Part shown: piece by piece, positions 43,595-55,835 of the stretch
Position numbering within the stretch: the stretch's first letter is position 1
Layout: each line of letters opens with the position of its first letter
Source of the DNA: Malachius bipustulatus
Taxonomy: Eukaryota > Arthropoda > Insecta > Coleoptera > Melyridae
Assembly (NCBI GenBank): GCA_910589415.1
Contig: OU342632.1
Location: forward strand, 54,549,341-54,613,340
Direction of reading: 5' to 3'
DNA length: 64,000 nt
Notes under the pieces: model-generated
Told to the model about the DNA's origin: nothing
The model's database searches: none
The model's input: only the letters and a program-made list of their open reading frames with translations
Translations under genes and position numbers: made by a program

Positions 43595-45255
43595 TAGACG
43601 TTCTTGTTTATTAATGAAAAATTCCTTTTTTAATGGGATATTTTTCGTTCTGCGATACTGAACACATCTCTCGAGCGTTTTCGACATCATTAACAGAATC
43701 ATGATCACCTCTGATCGAATTACAGATCCCATTCCTTTATTATTGCTCAGACGGAATAATTAGAGTGTTGGAAAATTGGGCTAACCTATACTCGTATAAC
43801 CAGCTATTGCGGGCGTAGCTTCTGAAGCAGATGACCAACAGCACCTCCCAGCCGTGTTATCGAGAATTATCTATCAAAAGGAATCGGGATAACCAAATCA
43901 GTTTAGTGATTACGTTTCTCGTTAATGCATAGTTTTTTGTGACTTGCATTTTTTGCACTTTATAACAAGCCTGAGCGCTGCTATGACTACTCTATCGTCT
44001 TATTTATGTTAGTTTGAGCTTCTCGCATCATTCTTGGTTTTTACGCAATTTTTGTGAACTTTCCTGACTTGTGGTTTGCTTTGGCGATTTGACAACATGA
44101 GTTCACCCGTCTGCCTTCCTTTTCCTTCGGATACCTTACTATTTACTACTTCTATTATTGGCCTTTAATAGATATTGCGGACTCGAGTCTCGGCGCTTCG
44201 TCAGAATACAAAGCTCCTTTATGGTTAGTTTACACTACATAACAATACTACCCTTCACTAAATACGCTCTCACCAAATCAGGCACTACTATTACTTTTCT
44301 ACATCTACTTGATTTATTTGGCGGGGCCGCAATAGGGATCTTCTTATTTGTGATCGATCACGTGATTGTAAGAGGGCAGGGATTTATTTCTTTTTCTTAT
44401 ATGTATATTTTAACGTCGGGGTTAATAATTTTTTCTTCATTCATGGTGTTACACAATAGCGAAGGAATTCCTTTCGCTCTCTAAATCGTATAATTTAAAG
44501 GGACAGGTTCTTGTCTAATATCCGGTCGATCCTACATCTGCACTAAATAAACTCGGACTCTTTGAGAAATAGAATGATTTGTTTATTGTGTTCATGGTTA
44601 ATTTCCTAACTTGGAGTATTTTTGATAATGGGCCGTTTTATTTATTCACAGGTTATTAATTCCTGACCTGGGTTTGATTTTCCTCCTAGCTCTATCTCCT
44701 GTACAGCGAATTTGTAATTTATTTGTTGAAGTATTTCTATTTCCTGCCTAACTTGAATTATTCCTAATAATGTACCGCTTAAATTATTCACAGCTTATTT
44801 TATTCCTGACCTGGGTTTGATTTTCCTCCTAGCTATATCTCGATTTCCTATACAGGGAATTTATTCCTTTACCTTATGTTTTAACGTCGGTTTATTAGTC
44901 GGGCGTTTATTTATCGGGGCCGTCTTTCTTATTATGGTGCCGGCGATTGAGGGCGGTGTTTGAATCGGGGTTCTTTCTTTTGCGGGCGGACATGATTATT
45001 TTCTAGAGGCAGAAATTGTCCTTATGAATCACGGATCTCTCCTCGATTCTTAGTGAAACTAAATTTGAACCCTATGGATGGATTGACTTAGAAAATGGGT
45101 TTTTAATGTGTCAGCGTACCAAAATTTCTCGCTTCTTCGAATAGTCCTAATCTTGCTCTTTAAGAGAGAATTTTACATTTGGCAAAGTAGGCGAAAATAG
45201 AAAGATGCCTAATTAATTTTTATTCAGTGATGAAGAAAAGGAACTCTCTAGGTGG
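43595..45255. other. No confident gene; one unassigned ORF
   Basis: A 108-codon open frame at 44,158-44,484 (+) has two hydrophobic stretches (GGAAIGIFLFVIDHVIV and SYMYILTSGLIIFSSFMVL). It starts on TTG and resembles nothing I know. A short motif, GGGCGTAGCTT followed by CCTCCCAGC, occurs at 42,808 and again at 43,810, on both sides of the foldback element. A near-duplicate phrase around TTTGATTTTCCTCCTAGCT occurs at 44,676 and 44,817. Confidence 0.35.
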
Positions 45256-45436
45256 ATACTCTCTAGGAGTTTCCACCGATAGGATGCAGAAAAGAGAAAC
45301 GGTGCGATACTCTCTAGGAGTTTCCACCGGTAGGATGCAGAAAAGAGAAACGGTGCGATACTCTCTAGGAGTTTCCACCGGTAGGATGCAGAAAAAAGAA
45401 ACGGTGCGATACTCTCTAGGAGTTTCCACCGGTAGA
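45256..45436. repeat. 51-bp minisatellite, about 3.5 units
   Basis: Unit starts at 45,256, 45,307, 45,358 and 45,409 are exactly 51 bp apart, each beginning ATACTCTCTAGGAGTTTCCA. As 51 is a multiple of 3, both strands show open frames with 17-residue repeats (for example SLGVSTGRMQKRETVRY). More degenerate pieces follow at 45,450 and 45,500. Confidence 0.92.
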
Positions 45437-46385
45437 TAGGAATTTGTTTATGCGATACCCTCAGAGTGGTTTCCAAAAACAACAAGGAAGGAATGCTACT
45501 TATGCGATACTCTCTAGGAGTTACCGCAAAAGATAGCGGAGGAAAGAGTCAGTCTTGCCATGAGCAGAGTCGAGGCAAAACTAACCACCCCTTTACATCC
45601 GATGCGTGCTTTTATAGCCAGATTTCGACCAGGCACCATTGTCTCATTCGGCGGGAACGTTCTGGCGGTTGTTTTCTATCACGGCCTGCTCGCGTGATTC
45701 TTTAAGTAACACAATGCATCGGGGAATTTCCGTTGGTGTTGATATTTTAGCTTGCCTCTTGTGCCTGTATTAAAGAAGGCGAGCGGCCGAGATTCCTCAT
45801 CTATTATATTCAGGCCGAATATCCCATGGATATGAATGAGAGAAGAAAAAAAAATTGTAATTATTTTACGTACCTAGGGCCGGTTTATCTCACTCTTGGT
45901 CGACTATACATATAAACATGTGATTATCCCACCAAGTGGTTCTCAAAAAAAAAACCTACATAGGCCGATAGATATCTCTTAAATCAGTGAAGGGAGAATT
46001 TTTTTAATTCATGAAAACATAAATTTACAAACACTTTCTGTGGTATGATTAAGTTTAAAAAGTCATATTATGACTTATTATGTGACGTCACACTAACCGT
46101 CCGAATTAAGATTTTTCATTTCAACAGGAAATACCAAAAAGTTTAATGTAAAGGTGTGAACAACAGATTTAAATTAGTATATTTCTATAAAAAGTCAATT
46201 AGTTACTATTGTAACATTGACAGTTATCAAGTTATGTGAGTCCGTCTTTTGAAATTATTCTTCCATAATCGTGTAATTTTATATTTTGTACTAAACTTTT
46301 AAATTTAGTGTCTGCAAGGTGCAAATTTAATGTAAAACACGTCACTACACTGAAGCAGAATACCTGGTTTACGGCGTTGTGCATG
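45437..46385. other. No gene recognised
   Basis: Degenerate minisatellite pieces to about 45,540, then unique sequence without a supported frame. Confidence 0.45.
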
Positions 46386-46411
46386 GTAACTGTAGGAGCT
46401 CCTACAGTTAC
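46386..46411. repeat. Perfect 26-bp palindrome
   Basis: GTAACTGTAGGAG is followed directly by its exact reverse complement, with no spacer. Confidence 0.95.
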
Positions 46412-46546
46412 AGCCGCGGTCCTCTAGTCAGAGGCAGTGACGTCAAGCCAATAATAGTAGAGTGTTTCGGCGATTCGAATTAATTCGGATTTGGAGGGCT
46501 GTATTTCGCAACCGGGTAAAGATAAAATTAAAATTTTTGTGCACAT

Positions 46547-48021
46547 ACAGACTGTCCGTTTTTCGCGTGCCACTATGGGGATCTCGCTTATCTTAAGAGA
46601 TATGAAGTTGGTTAAATTAGGGCAAAGTAGCGTATTTTTGTGCTGATTTATAATCTGAAAAGAAATTTGAGCTGTCACTATTAGTTGTCAAAATATTTCA
46701 AAAAAACTGAAATTTTCAATTTTTGTTTTTATATTTTTAAATGATTTATATTTATATTTTTATATTTTACTTGAAAATGCCTTTTTCAAGTGAAGAACAA
46801 AGAGATATGCTACAAATTTATTACACTTCGCACCTAAATGCCTACATTACTGGTCGATTGACAACCCGCATCGATTCCAAGAACGTCGACCACAAATTCG
46901 TTTTGGTCTTAATGGTTCGGATTATTAGGCGATACAATTATAGGTAGGTCCGTACATCTACGAGGATAATTTTAATGCTGATCGCTACCTAAATTTTTTG
47001 AGGACATTTTTAACAGATTTTCTCGAAAACTTGCCTCTTAATCGTTTGAATATGATCTGGTTCCAGCAGGATGGGGCGCCGCCTCATAATGCTGGTAGGG
47101 TGAGAGAATTCTTGTCAGAAATGTTTCCCAACCAAGTAATTGCAAATAATGGCGACGAACGCTGGCCAGCACGGTCACCTGACTTGTCCCCATTAGACAA
47201 TTTTTTGTGGGGGACAATGAAAAATAAGATTTATAAAACATTGCCAGCCGACGTCGATGAACTTCGATAACGAATTGTTACCACACTCAGGCACGGCATT
47301 AGAAGGAGAGACGTGTTGAGAGCTGTATCGAATCTTAGGAAAAGGATGCAATTATTGTGCTTGCAATTACAAGGGGGGATTTTTGAACACATGCTGTGAC
47401 ATTACCTGTTGTTAATTTATTCGTCTTTTTAACCATTGTTTAATTAATAATTTTATTTGAAAAGTGGCTTTTTTCTCAATTAATAATTCAATGTCGACGC
47501 AGACGACTGGTCGAATCGCCAAAGTTTTGTTGAAAACAAAAGACCCTTGACATTTTTTCAAAGCACTCGGCACACAAGATGAGAAATTTTATTTTCGCCA
47601 AACATTCAATAATGAAATAACATGTATGATACATCGTTGTAAAGACAAAAATTAACGTAATCTAAAAATGGAAAAATCCAATATGGCGCCCATAAGAAAA
47701 AACAAAGCTGACCATCGATTTTCTTCTATCTCAAGTGCTAGAGCTATTGTAAAATTATTTTTGGGTTCCTTGTTGAAAAGTGTCTTAACAATGTTTCAGT
47801 TAAAAATGGCTTTCTTGATTGGTTTTTGAATAAAAAAATAAAAACAAAAATTGAAAATTTCTGTTTTTTTGAAATATTTTGACAACTAATAGTGACAGCT
47901 GAAATTTCTTTTCAGATTATCAATCAGCACAAAAATACGCTACTTTGCCTTAATTTAACCAATTGTATCTCTTAAGATAAGCGAGATCCCCATAGTGGCA
48001 CGCGAAAAACGGACAGTCTGT
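46547..48021 (+). mobile_element. Mariner-like DNA transposon, internally deleted, with about 200-bp TIRs
   Basis: Ends ACAGACTGTCCGTTTTTCGC and its inverse extend into inverted arms of about 200 bp, including GCAAAGTAGCGTATTTTTGT and AGTGACAGCT-type blocks. Between them lie N- and C-terminal pieces of one transposase in the same orientation. TA target duplication is not clear. The transposase spacing suggests the DD41D (rosa/Visitor) group. Confidence 0.8.
46774..47400 (+). pseudogene. Mariner-like transposase, N- and C-terminal remnants
   Basis: An N-terminal piece begins MPFSSEEQRDMLQIYYTSHL, a helix-turn-helix start. After a deletion the catalytic domain resumes (GPYIYEDNFNADRYLNFL) and contains MIWFQQDGAPPHNAGRVREF with the second catalytic Asp. 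The third acid is in RSPDLSPLDNFLWG, 41 residues later. The part with the first catalytic Asp is missing. A stop interrupts the frame after VDELR; similarity goes on to ILRKRMQLLCLQLQ-like sequence near 47,370. It would cut and paste TIR-ended DNA, but this copy is dead. Confidence 0.82.
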
Positions 48022-48761
48022 TTTTATTACTATTATCATTCAATGTTTCAAAGTGGTTATTTGTATTTTTTTTGTGGATCCGTATTATTTATTAATTTTT
48101 ATAACTAATGGATTATAACCACTAATTTGGTTATGTAAAAGTGTCAGTAGTGCTTTTGCGCCTATACATTTTTATGTAAATTGTTTTGAAAGCTACCTAG
48201 ACTGGAAAACTGCAAAAAAGATTTTTTTAAGTGCAATGACAACTAAACATCATCCGCATTAAGACAAATGTTTCAAAAGATACTGTATTCGTATGTATGA
48301 AGATGAAGCATGTAAGAGAGACTCAACTGCTGGTATACCTACCGCTACTGCAACCAACATTGAAGATATAATGTTAGAAAACACTTAGTACTGACACTTA
48401 GTACTAGTTGAAAACTAGATGAATAGAATCAATATAAGGGCTTGCGGTCAGTCTTGTTTGTGGCATCAAATGAAAGATCTCTTATGCATGATTCTCTATA
48501 TTTCGACTTATTCTAAGTCTTCTTCAGGAGTCTACAAATTAATAACAGACTACTTTGTAAAAAGAAATCTGAACTTTACAACAAATTATTTTCTCTACTT
48601 ACATACAGCAAATGATCAACTTGTCTAAGCTATGTCTTATGAACATCAGAGTTTCCCTATTATCCAGACATTCGGTCCCTTTGTCTAGATTTTAATAGAT
48701 GAGTACATAGTTACATCTGGTCGAAAAATGAGTTCCCAGTATAGGGGACACACTCGAACAT
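48022..48761. other. No gene recognised
   Basis: AT-rich, no supported frame or bounded repeat. Confidence 0.45.
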
Positions 48762-48987
48762 CACACCGCCGAAAACACTCACACTTTACATTTAAAATTC
48801 TATGAATAAAATCAGTCAGTTTTCAAATTAAAAATCATGTTAAAAACACCTTGTTTGTTAAAATTTAAAATTAAGAAAACAAATTTTAACAAAAAAAGTG
48901 TTTTTAACATGATTTTTAATTTGAAAACTTACTGATTTATTATTATTTGAATTTTTAATGTAAAGTGTGATTGTTTTCGGCTGTGGT
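48762..48987. mobile_element. Small foldback MITE
   Basis: CACACCGCCGAAAAC on the left pairs with GTTTTCGGCTGTGG on the right. The arms (about 100 bp) continue through TCACACTTTACATT and AAAAATCATGTTAAAAACAC to a short AT-rich loop. Non-coding. Confidence 0.8.
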
Positions 48988-51254
48988 AATATTAAAATAC
49001 CTACCAATAATAATAACGTTGTTAGGGGTTAATTATTGCATTGTTTTTACATCTGAGTAAAATTTAAACTACTGGGAAATTGCGTGACCTTGAAAACTCG
49101 CCTACGGCGTATTTAGGGAGCTGCTTATTTTCCTTTCTTAGGTGGTCGCGATTTTTAAATAACATCGAGACAGTGAGCATCAGAACAGCTGCTTTCCATC
49201 ATTTTGTTTGGTTATATTCCCTGAGCTCCCCCCGCATTCTGTTATTGTTTATTTAGATGCACGTGAGTTATTTTTATTTATTTATTGTTATTGAAATATT
49301 TAAAGAGACTAGCTCTTACCTTTTTACTGTTTATTTATTGTTTGAAACATCATTTATTAAAAAAAAAACAATGCTAAGGAAGGCACACGTGGCCTTATTT
49401 AATTTCTTACTCTCATGAAGGGGGCCCATAGTGTTTTAATAATTATTTCTGTGTGCGAAGAGGATTACAATTGCTTGTATTTTAATTGGTAAATTAAACG
49501 TGCTGTTCGACATTAAATTTTATCTCTTTAAAATCATACAATTGGTGCAGGTAGTTATAATCAAGGAGGGCCCCACTATAACACCACGTTTTACAGAAAA
49601 CATGATTTATTTTAACACCACGTTTCATTAAATCTTTATGGTTATTTGAATTATTTAAATTTATTTATTAATAATGAAACAGCACATGCCCGTTTGATTA
49701 TTTATTATTATTATTAATATGATCAAGCACATTTCTTTACAAACAAGTTATTTTACGATGGTAACCTTTTCTTTGTATTTTGAACAATTTTCTGCTCTCA
49801 ACAATTTTATTTACATTTTATTCATGAAACTATTTAAACGATCACACTGTGTAATTTCATTATGTCTTTGATTGCATTTTATTGGTGAATTTTAACTTTC
49901 TTTGTCATTATCGTCAAATTTAACGAACATGTGCCTTTTTTGATTTTAATTTGTATTGTGCTAAATTAATTGCCATTGTGAGTTTTTGATCATTAATCAT
50001 TATTGATATTGCAATTTTATTGTTTTGGAATGCGAGCGACACATGCACTGATGAATTTGATTTGTTTCTAAATTGTTATCGGGGACCGTTTTTTTACGGT
50101 TCGATAACGCCTCTGCTATATAATATGTTTGGCCTCATTTTGTATTTCATATTTCCTGGACTCTAAACTATTTATTTATTTGCTGCTACTGATTTACTTG
50201 CCCGATCTATTTATTTACTTGTTGCCATTGATTTACTCGCCTGATCTATTTATTTGTTTTTTTATGCATTGCCTTTTATTGAGACGTTTTATGTGTTTTA
50301 TATGCCTTTTTGTGTGTCTTGTTTTTTTTTCAGTAGGTATGAGTCCTTTAAATAGAAAGATAAAATGTGGTCTTCCTGAATATAACAGATTTGTTTATCA
50401 AGGTCAATTTTACACCAAAACGGTGACGATTTTATGTGTTGTGTCATTTGCATTTTATGTTTTTGTCATGGTGTATTTTTATGTAAAATCCTAAATGAAA
50501 CGACGATATGATTTTGTATGTTAGAAACTCACGAATCGCAGCGTTAGACAACGACGCTTCAATCTGTTGTATATGTTATGTCTCATTTTGACGTTAGATG
50601 TCCTTTGGAATCGATTTTATTTATTTTATTCGAAGTTGCTATTTTTCTGGGTATTAGTCTGGAGTGGGGAGTATTAACCGATTAGGTTTCTCCCATCACA
50701 AAGGTCTAAATTTATGTGTATTTTGTTATGTCTTTTTTTTACAGGTACTAAACGGTTCGCAAAGACTAACGTTAAAATGACAGGTTACCATAATACAAGA
50801 GATTTAGTTCTCACCCCTCAACGCCCAAGCAAATGCTTGATTCTAACATGTCGTCGTTTCGTTGTATGTTTTTCATTGTAGGTTTTTCATTTTCAACAGT
50901 CAGAGGTTTTTTATTTTCACGGGGTCCTTTTTTTACTCTGACTACAAACGTGATCAGGCGAAACTCTTTTGCGGGATCACTCGTGTGGGTTAACAGATTC
51001 AACATTCAAATCAAATAATTCAAAAGTCAATAAATCAATTCATTTTTAAGAGGGAAACTCTGTGTTTTAAATTAAATCTCCTATCTCTCAACAAAAGACT
51101 GGCTCAAAGTATTTTCGTAGCATTTTGCTACGAACATACCAAATGAGGTTACTACACAACAACGTAAGGTCCACCACAAGACGAAAACTAGACAGATTAC
51201 GAGCCAAGGTACAACCACAAACACAGGTAAAACCACGATCACAAGCAGTAAGTA
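48988..51254. other. No confident gene
   Basis: Very AT-rich. The 121-codon frame at 50,129-50,494 (+) is hydrophobic in its first half because of a 38-bp duplication (GATTTACTTGCCCGATC and GATTTACTCGCCTGATC), which encodes LIYLPDLFIY-like repeats. I do not recognise it and it starts on a non-ATG codon. A TTTTTTTTCAG at about 50,325 could be a splice acceptor, but no partner exon is apparent. Confidence 0.35.
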
Positions 51255-51375
51255 ATGTTGACCATTTTATTTGAAATCAGGGCGGGAAAATTCAAATTCA
51301 AGCATCCAAGACTTCAGGGAGGGATAACCTCAAATTCAAAACAAACATTCAGAGCGGGAATCCAAACAGTCATTC

Positions 51376-52625
51376 ATGACAGACAAGTTGACATTTCAAA
51401 CGTCAAAGAGGTTCTTCTTTTTCAAAACCATTCAGTCAGGGGGCCACATTACAGAAGTTGATGCGCATTTCAAGCTGGATTACTGGAGAAACAGGGATTT
51501 TCCATACCTAGTGGAAGTGTACAACATATTTAGTCCTTACAAGACCTGCGTCAGGAAGAATAAGAATCTTGAATGCTTCCAGTTTGACCTCTCTTGCCTG
51601 TTGGGAAATATTGAAGTTATAGATTTTCACCTACAAAAAACTCTAGTAACAGAGCCGCTTTTCGCTGGGAACAGGAGGAAAACTTCAAGGAGTTCACTAT
51701 GGTCTTCACGGATGGATCTTATGAAAGAAGTTCAGGGCAATCTGGCATGGGAGTCACAATCCCAAGTCTATAATTTTTCAGCGAGACTGCCTAACTACAC
51801 ACAAATCTGCACCTCAGAGATCATAGCAATTAATAAAGCTTGTTCTGTAGTGCTGAAAAAGGGAATACAAAGGTCAATCATATGTACCGACTCAAAAAGT
51901 GCAGTTTACAGAATAGCTAGCTGTACAATTGATAACAGTCGAGATTACAGCTCATTGATGACTAAAGAGGTTAATCTTGGAGGCAGGCGCCAACGGAACT
52001 GACATCAGATTGGCCTAGATTCCTGGTAATACAGAGATACCAGGCAACGAGACTGCTGATCAGCTGGCAAATGTTGGAAGAAACCTAAACGTCCCAATGG
52101 ACTTAAAAAATTAACCAAGGGACATTGAATGTGTTATTAGGGAAACTTTACGTAAAAGATGGCGATCAACCTGGAAAAATTCTACTCTCTACAAGGGTAA
52201 ATGGTACGCTACAATTCAACCAGTCTTTCCCCAACAACCATGGTTTACAACCTTCGAATTCACATCCAGACGTAACCTCACTACAATAATTCGAATGCGA
52301 ACTGGTCACTGCCTAACCCCACACCATCTTCATAGCATCAAAATAAAGGATGACCCATACTGTGAGTACGGTCAGATTGGAAACCTAAACCATATTATTT
52401 TCACTTAGAAAATATGTTGTCTGACAACATATCATTCATCTTTTGTCTAGCCATATTATTTTCAACTGCCCTATCAATGCCATACCAGGCTACGATCTAT
52501 ACTCTGCGATCAGTTCAACAAACATTCCCACCCCAATTAATATAGCCACGCTTTTAACAAATTTCAATAGCTTACGTCTAAATGAGTTGATGGCTTATTT
52601 AAAGTACAACGTCATAAAATTATAA
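51376..52625 (+). pseudogene. I-like LINE ORF2 C-terminus with RNase H
   Basis: The order of motifs is that of an I-clade LINE ORF2 tail. RNase H starts at VFTDGSYERSSG (about 51,700, decayed frame), has TSEIIAINKACS and ICTDSKSAVYRI, and continues WIPGNTEIPGNETADQLANV. It ends in a zinc-finger-like tail around CEYGQIGNLNHIIF, completed by NCPINAIPGYDLYS. The tail is split by a 46-bp insertion (52,405-52,450). Several frameshifts show decay. The reverse-transcriptase domain is not visible to the left. Confidence 0.75.
52405..52450. other. 46-bp insertion with a 14-bp direct repeat
   Basis: CCATATTATTTTCA occurs at 52,390-52,403 and again at 52,451-52,464. Between them lies a short sequence with the palindrome ATATGTTGTCTGACAACATAT. 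Removing one repeat plus the insert restores the LNHIIFNCPIN frame. Confidence 0.8.
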
Positions 52626-55028
52626 CTACTTCACACTACATTACACATTTAAATGAAATCAGGAAAGAAGAAATTTTTTTTAAATAAATCTACCCTTTGT
52701 TTCAGATACTCATCCCTACAATCCTGCTCTATCTATGTCATGGGATCCTTCTTCTATCCAAGGCAACATTTCGGTTGTGTGTAATGCTTTGCGTTGCCCC
52801 AGAGCGAGAAGAGTCTTTTCCTGTGTTTGTGCTATCTGTCTCTACTAACCCCTCTAAATCAAAGTGAAAAGTTTCTACCGGCGATAGTAGTGTCGAACAA
52901 GTTGACGAAGAATAAATCAAGCTGACGAGAATGAATGAAATAAACCTCTACCACAAGTAAAGAGTTACCATTAGATCAATCCAAAGGATTATGAGCAGCA
53001 AGCTCAGACGCACTTATGGTGCAATCCAGAGGAGAGTTAAGAAATAATCAAGAAAGACTTGCAGCTGGCTAAATACACATCCGTGTGAAGGCTATTAAAA
53101 GATCACTCAACTCAATTTGATTTTAGTTCCAGCAACCAGGATTCAGGTTTTAGGGTGTTTACATTACTGAATTTGCTGCGCATGACGCAGGATCTCAATT
53201 TTCAAAGGTAGGTTACACTAGATTCTGCTTCGTAATTTTGAAAAACTATTTTATTTTACGATCAATGCCCATTTAGCTCTAACTGCAAGACAACCTTCAA
53301 GGATATACTGTTTTGGAACAAATAGAAGCTTTGCGGCTTTTATTGCTAAGCTAACATTGAGAGTTTTGATCTTAAGCTAATAAAATGAACTCTCAGAAGT
53401 ACAAAGAAGTACACTATGTCCAAAACACATGACTTCATAACTAACATAAGAAGTACAGAAAATCGACTTGGAATACTTACCAGTGTAAAAAATATTCCAT
53501 GTTCATCTTTTTAACTTATAATACATTTCCTATTTAATTCATGCTGCATTTGAAACTGTGCATATTTAAAATACTTGTACAAATTTATATTAAAATATGT
53601 GTGTAGTTAAAGCAGCTGGTGAAAAAAAAACGTTTCCTGAAAAATGTAGTTTTTGGACTTGGGCAATTTCTGTTTTAAGGTGACGACTTGTCAGTGAGCT
53701 GTCAAATGTATGATACGGGGTTGATCATTCTCAAACTCCATAGCCAACTTAATCCGAATAGAGCTGGAATATTATGTACAATATCTAAAGTATTTCTATG
53801 TATTCACGCCATATTATGAAATGGACACACTTACATCTATGCGAAAATTATTTCCAAACATTATTTCATAGACACTTGCCCTTATGAACAGTATATAAAT
53901 GGCATTGCAGCTCTTAAATTGCTGTTGGAGAATAATTTCTCACATTGTCCTTCATGCAATGAAAGCATTTTCCTCAACTTCGTTAGTGAAAATTTTTGGT
54001 GTAATATATCCTAGTCTAGTTCTGTTTATCCTGGATTGTTGTACATATAGGTAGGTACTTGTTGTTGGATATTCAATAAAAAAATTCACTTATTACACTT
54101 ATTACCAAAACGACTCGAATTTATTTTTCGGAATTATTCACCATTCATAGATAATTCAATATTAAAACGTCAATTAATACTTAAAATAATTCATTTATTA
54201 AATTGACATGACTACCAAATTAAATGCTGTCAATATGATAGTTCATTCGTGAAACGAACGATTTTAACCCTAAATAATAAAACAGGATTGGCTACATAAA
54301 ACTGGAGATAAAACAAGCAGGATTGGAATTAACTCACCGATCATGATGCAACTTTATACTATCTAGCTTCGTCAAAAATAGTTTTCATAAGTATTATTGA
54401 TAGTATGATAGTCGTTAGAAACGATACAATAAATATAAAATAAATACACACATCAACCAATCATAATTTGGGAAAGTTTTAATATACCTACTTAGCTACG
54501 GTGTACTTGTTTTAACAGGATTTCCTGAAACGCTACCGGAGCCTCCAGTCAACTCGTATTATAAAAGAATACGAGTTGATGTTTATTCAGCTCAGTTCAT
54601 CTTGGTTTTAAAATTTATAATAGAACATCAGGGTAACGTGTCGGGGTCGATGATAGAAAAAGCCTCTCATCTTCAATAATAATAAAAAAATGATACGCGC
54701 GCCATTGTTGTATTTAAACAATAAGATCAAAAAAAGGAGTTATTTTGAGATATGACAAAACTAAAGCATGTTAGTTTTGTGGACAGAAAAAATACTTCAG
54801 ATTGAGACTCGCCAAATTAAAATCGGCCAACCGATAAAAAATATACCTATTGCAAAAAAAAGATGAAAACTGAGCGGTTTTGTAATTGTTATAATAATTT
54901 TTCATTATAGTTTTCGTAAAATCCTATTTGTTTATCCCACAACCAGTACGTAAAAACCGCCAACTTTTACTGCTTTTACATTTGCCAATTTTTAATAAAA
55001 AAAAGGTTTAGTAACTTGCATGTTGAAG
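52626..55028. other. No confident gene
   Basis: The first 300 bp could be 3' sequence of the I-like LINE. The rest is AT-rich without a supported frame. A hairpin AACTCGTATT/AATACGAGTT with a 7-nt loop lies at 54,550-54,576. At about 54,905-55,028 the minus strand may hold the far end of the RNase H LINE cut by the piggyBac-like element. Confidence 0.4.
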
Positions 55029-55032
55029 TTAA

Positions 55033-55831
55033 CCCGCGAGTGGTCGCGCCTCTCCGTGAAGCGCGAGTGGTCGCGCGTTAACGTTTTGCTAACATTAAAA
55101 AATTTGACTATATAGAAACCTATTACATTGAAATGGGTTACCAACAAATATTTTATCATAACATAATGTAATTATTCTCATTATTCACCACAAAAATTTT
55201 CGAAAAATCTGAAAATTAAAGTAAAGTAAATCACTGAAAATCATTTTGTACCTATAGCATATTGTAAGTAGTATGTTTGTGAATATCCACTTGAAAATGT
55301 GTGCGGGTAAGGGAAAAAAAGGTAATGCCTAAAAAAATCCAAAATGTTTAAACTGCTGATGCATTCAAGTAGAAATGCAATAATAAAAAAAAACACTATG
55401 AAGACGTTGATTCTGGATATTCTGAACAGACATGGCAAATAAATTTATTTTAGTTTTCGATTTTTCCTCTTCGGGCAAAAATTTTTCTTCTACTCATTGT
55501 AGGTAACAATAATAAAAAATATGAAAAAATAACAAAATTTTTATATTCGCAATGAGTCGCGTCGTTAGTAAAATGCTAACACTCACAATGATTTCACATA
55601 CACCGTTAGTCGCACAGTGAGGGAAATTCTAACAATGTCTGCGCGCCCTTCACAGATGACTTGCTACAGGAATACAAAACTGCTTTTCAATGGTTTAAGG
55701 TAACCACCCGCTGGCAAGGACATATAAACGAGACTAGCTAAAAGGTGAAAATTATATCTGGCATGGTTGTCATGTAGTGCCAACTTTCATAAAAATGTTA
55801 GCAAAATGCTCATAGGGCGACTACTCGCGGG
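55033..55831. mobile_element. piggyBac-like non-autonomous element (TTAA target)
   Basis: TTAA flanks both ends (55,029-55,032 and 55,832-55,835). The element starts CCCGCGAGTGGTCGCGC and ends in the inverse CTACTCGCGGG. Subterminal blocks TTTTGCTAACATT also match in inverted form. A second GCGAGTGGTCGCGC lies inside the left end. TTAA duplication and a CCC start fit piggyBac elements; no transposase is present. It sits inside a minus-strand LINE. Confidence 0.8.
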
Positions 55832-55835
55832 TTAA

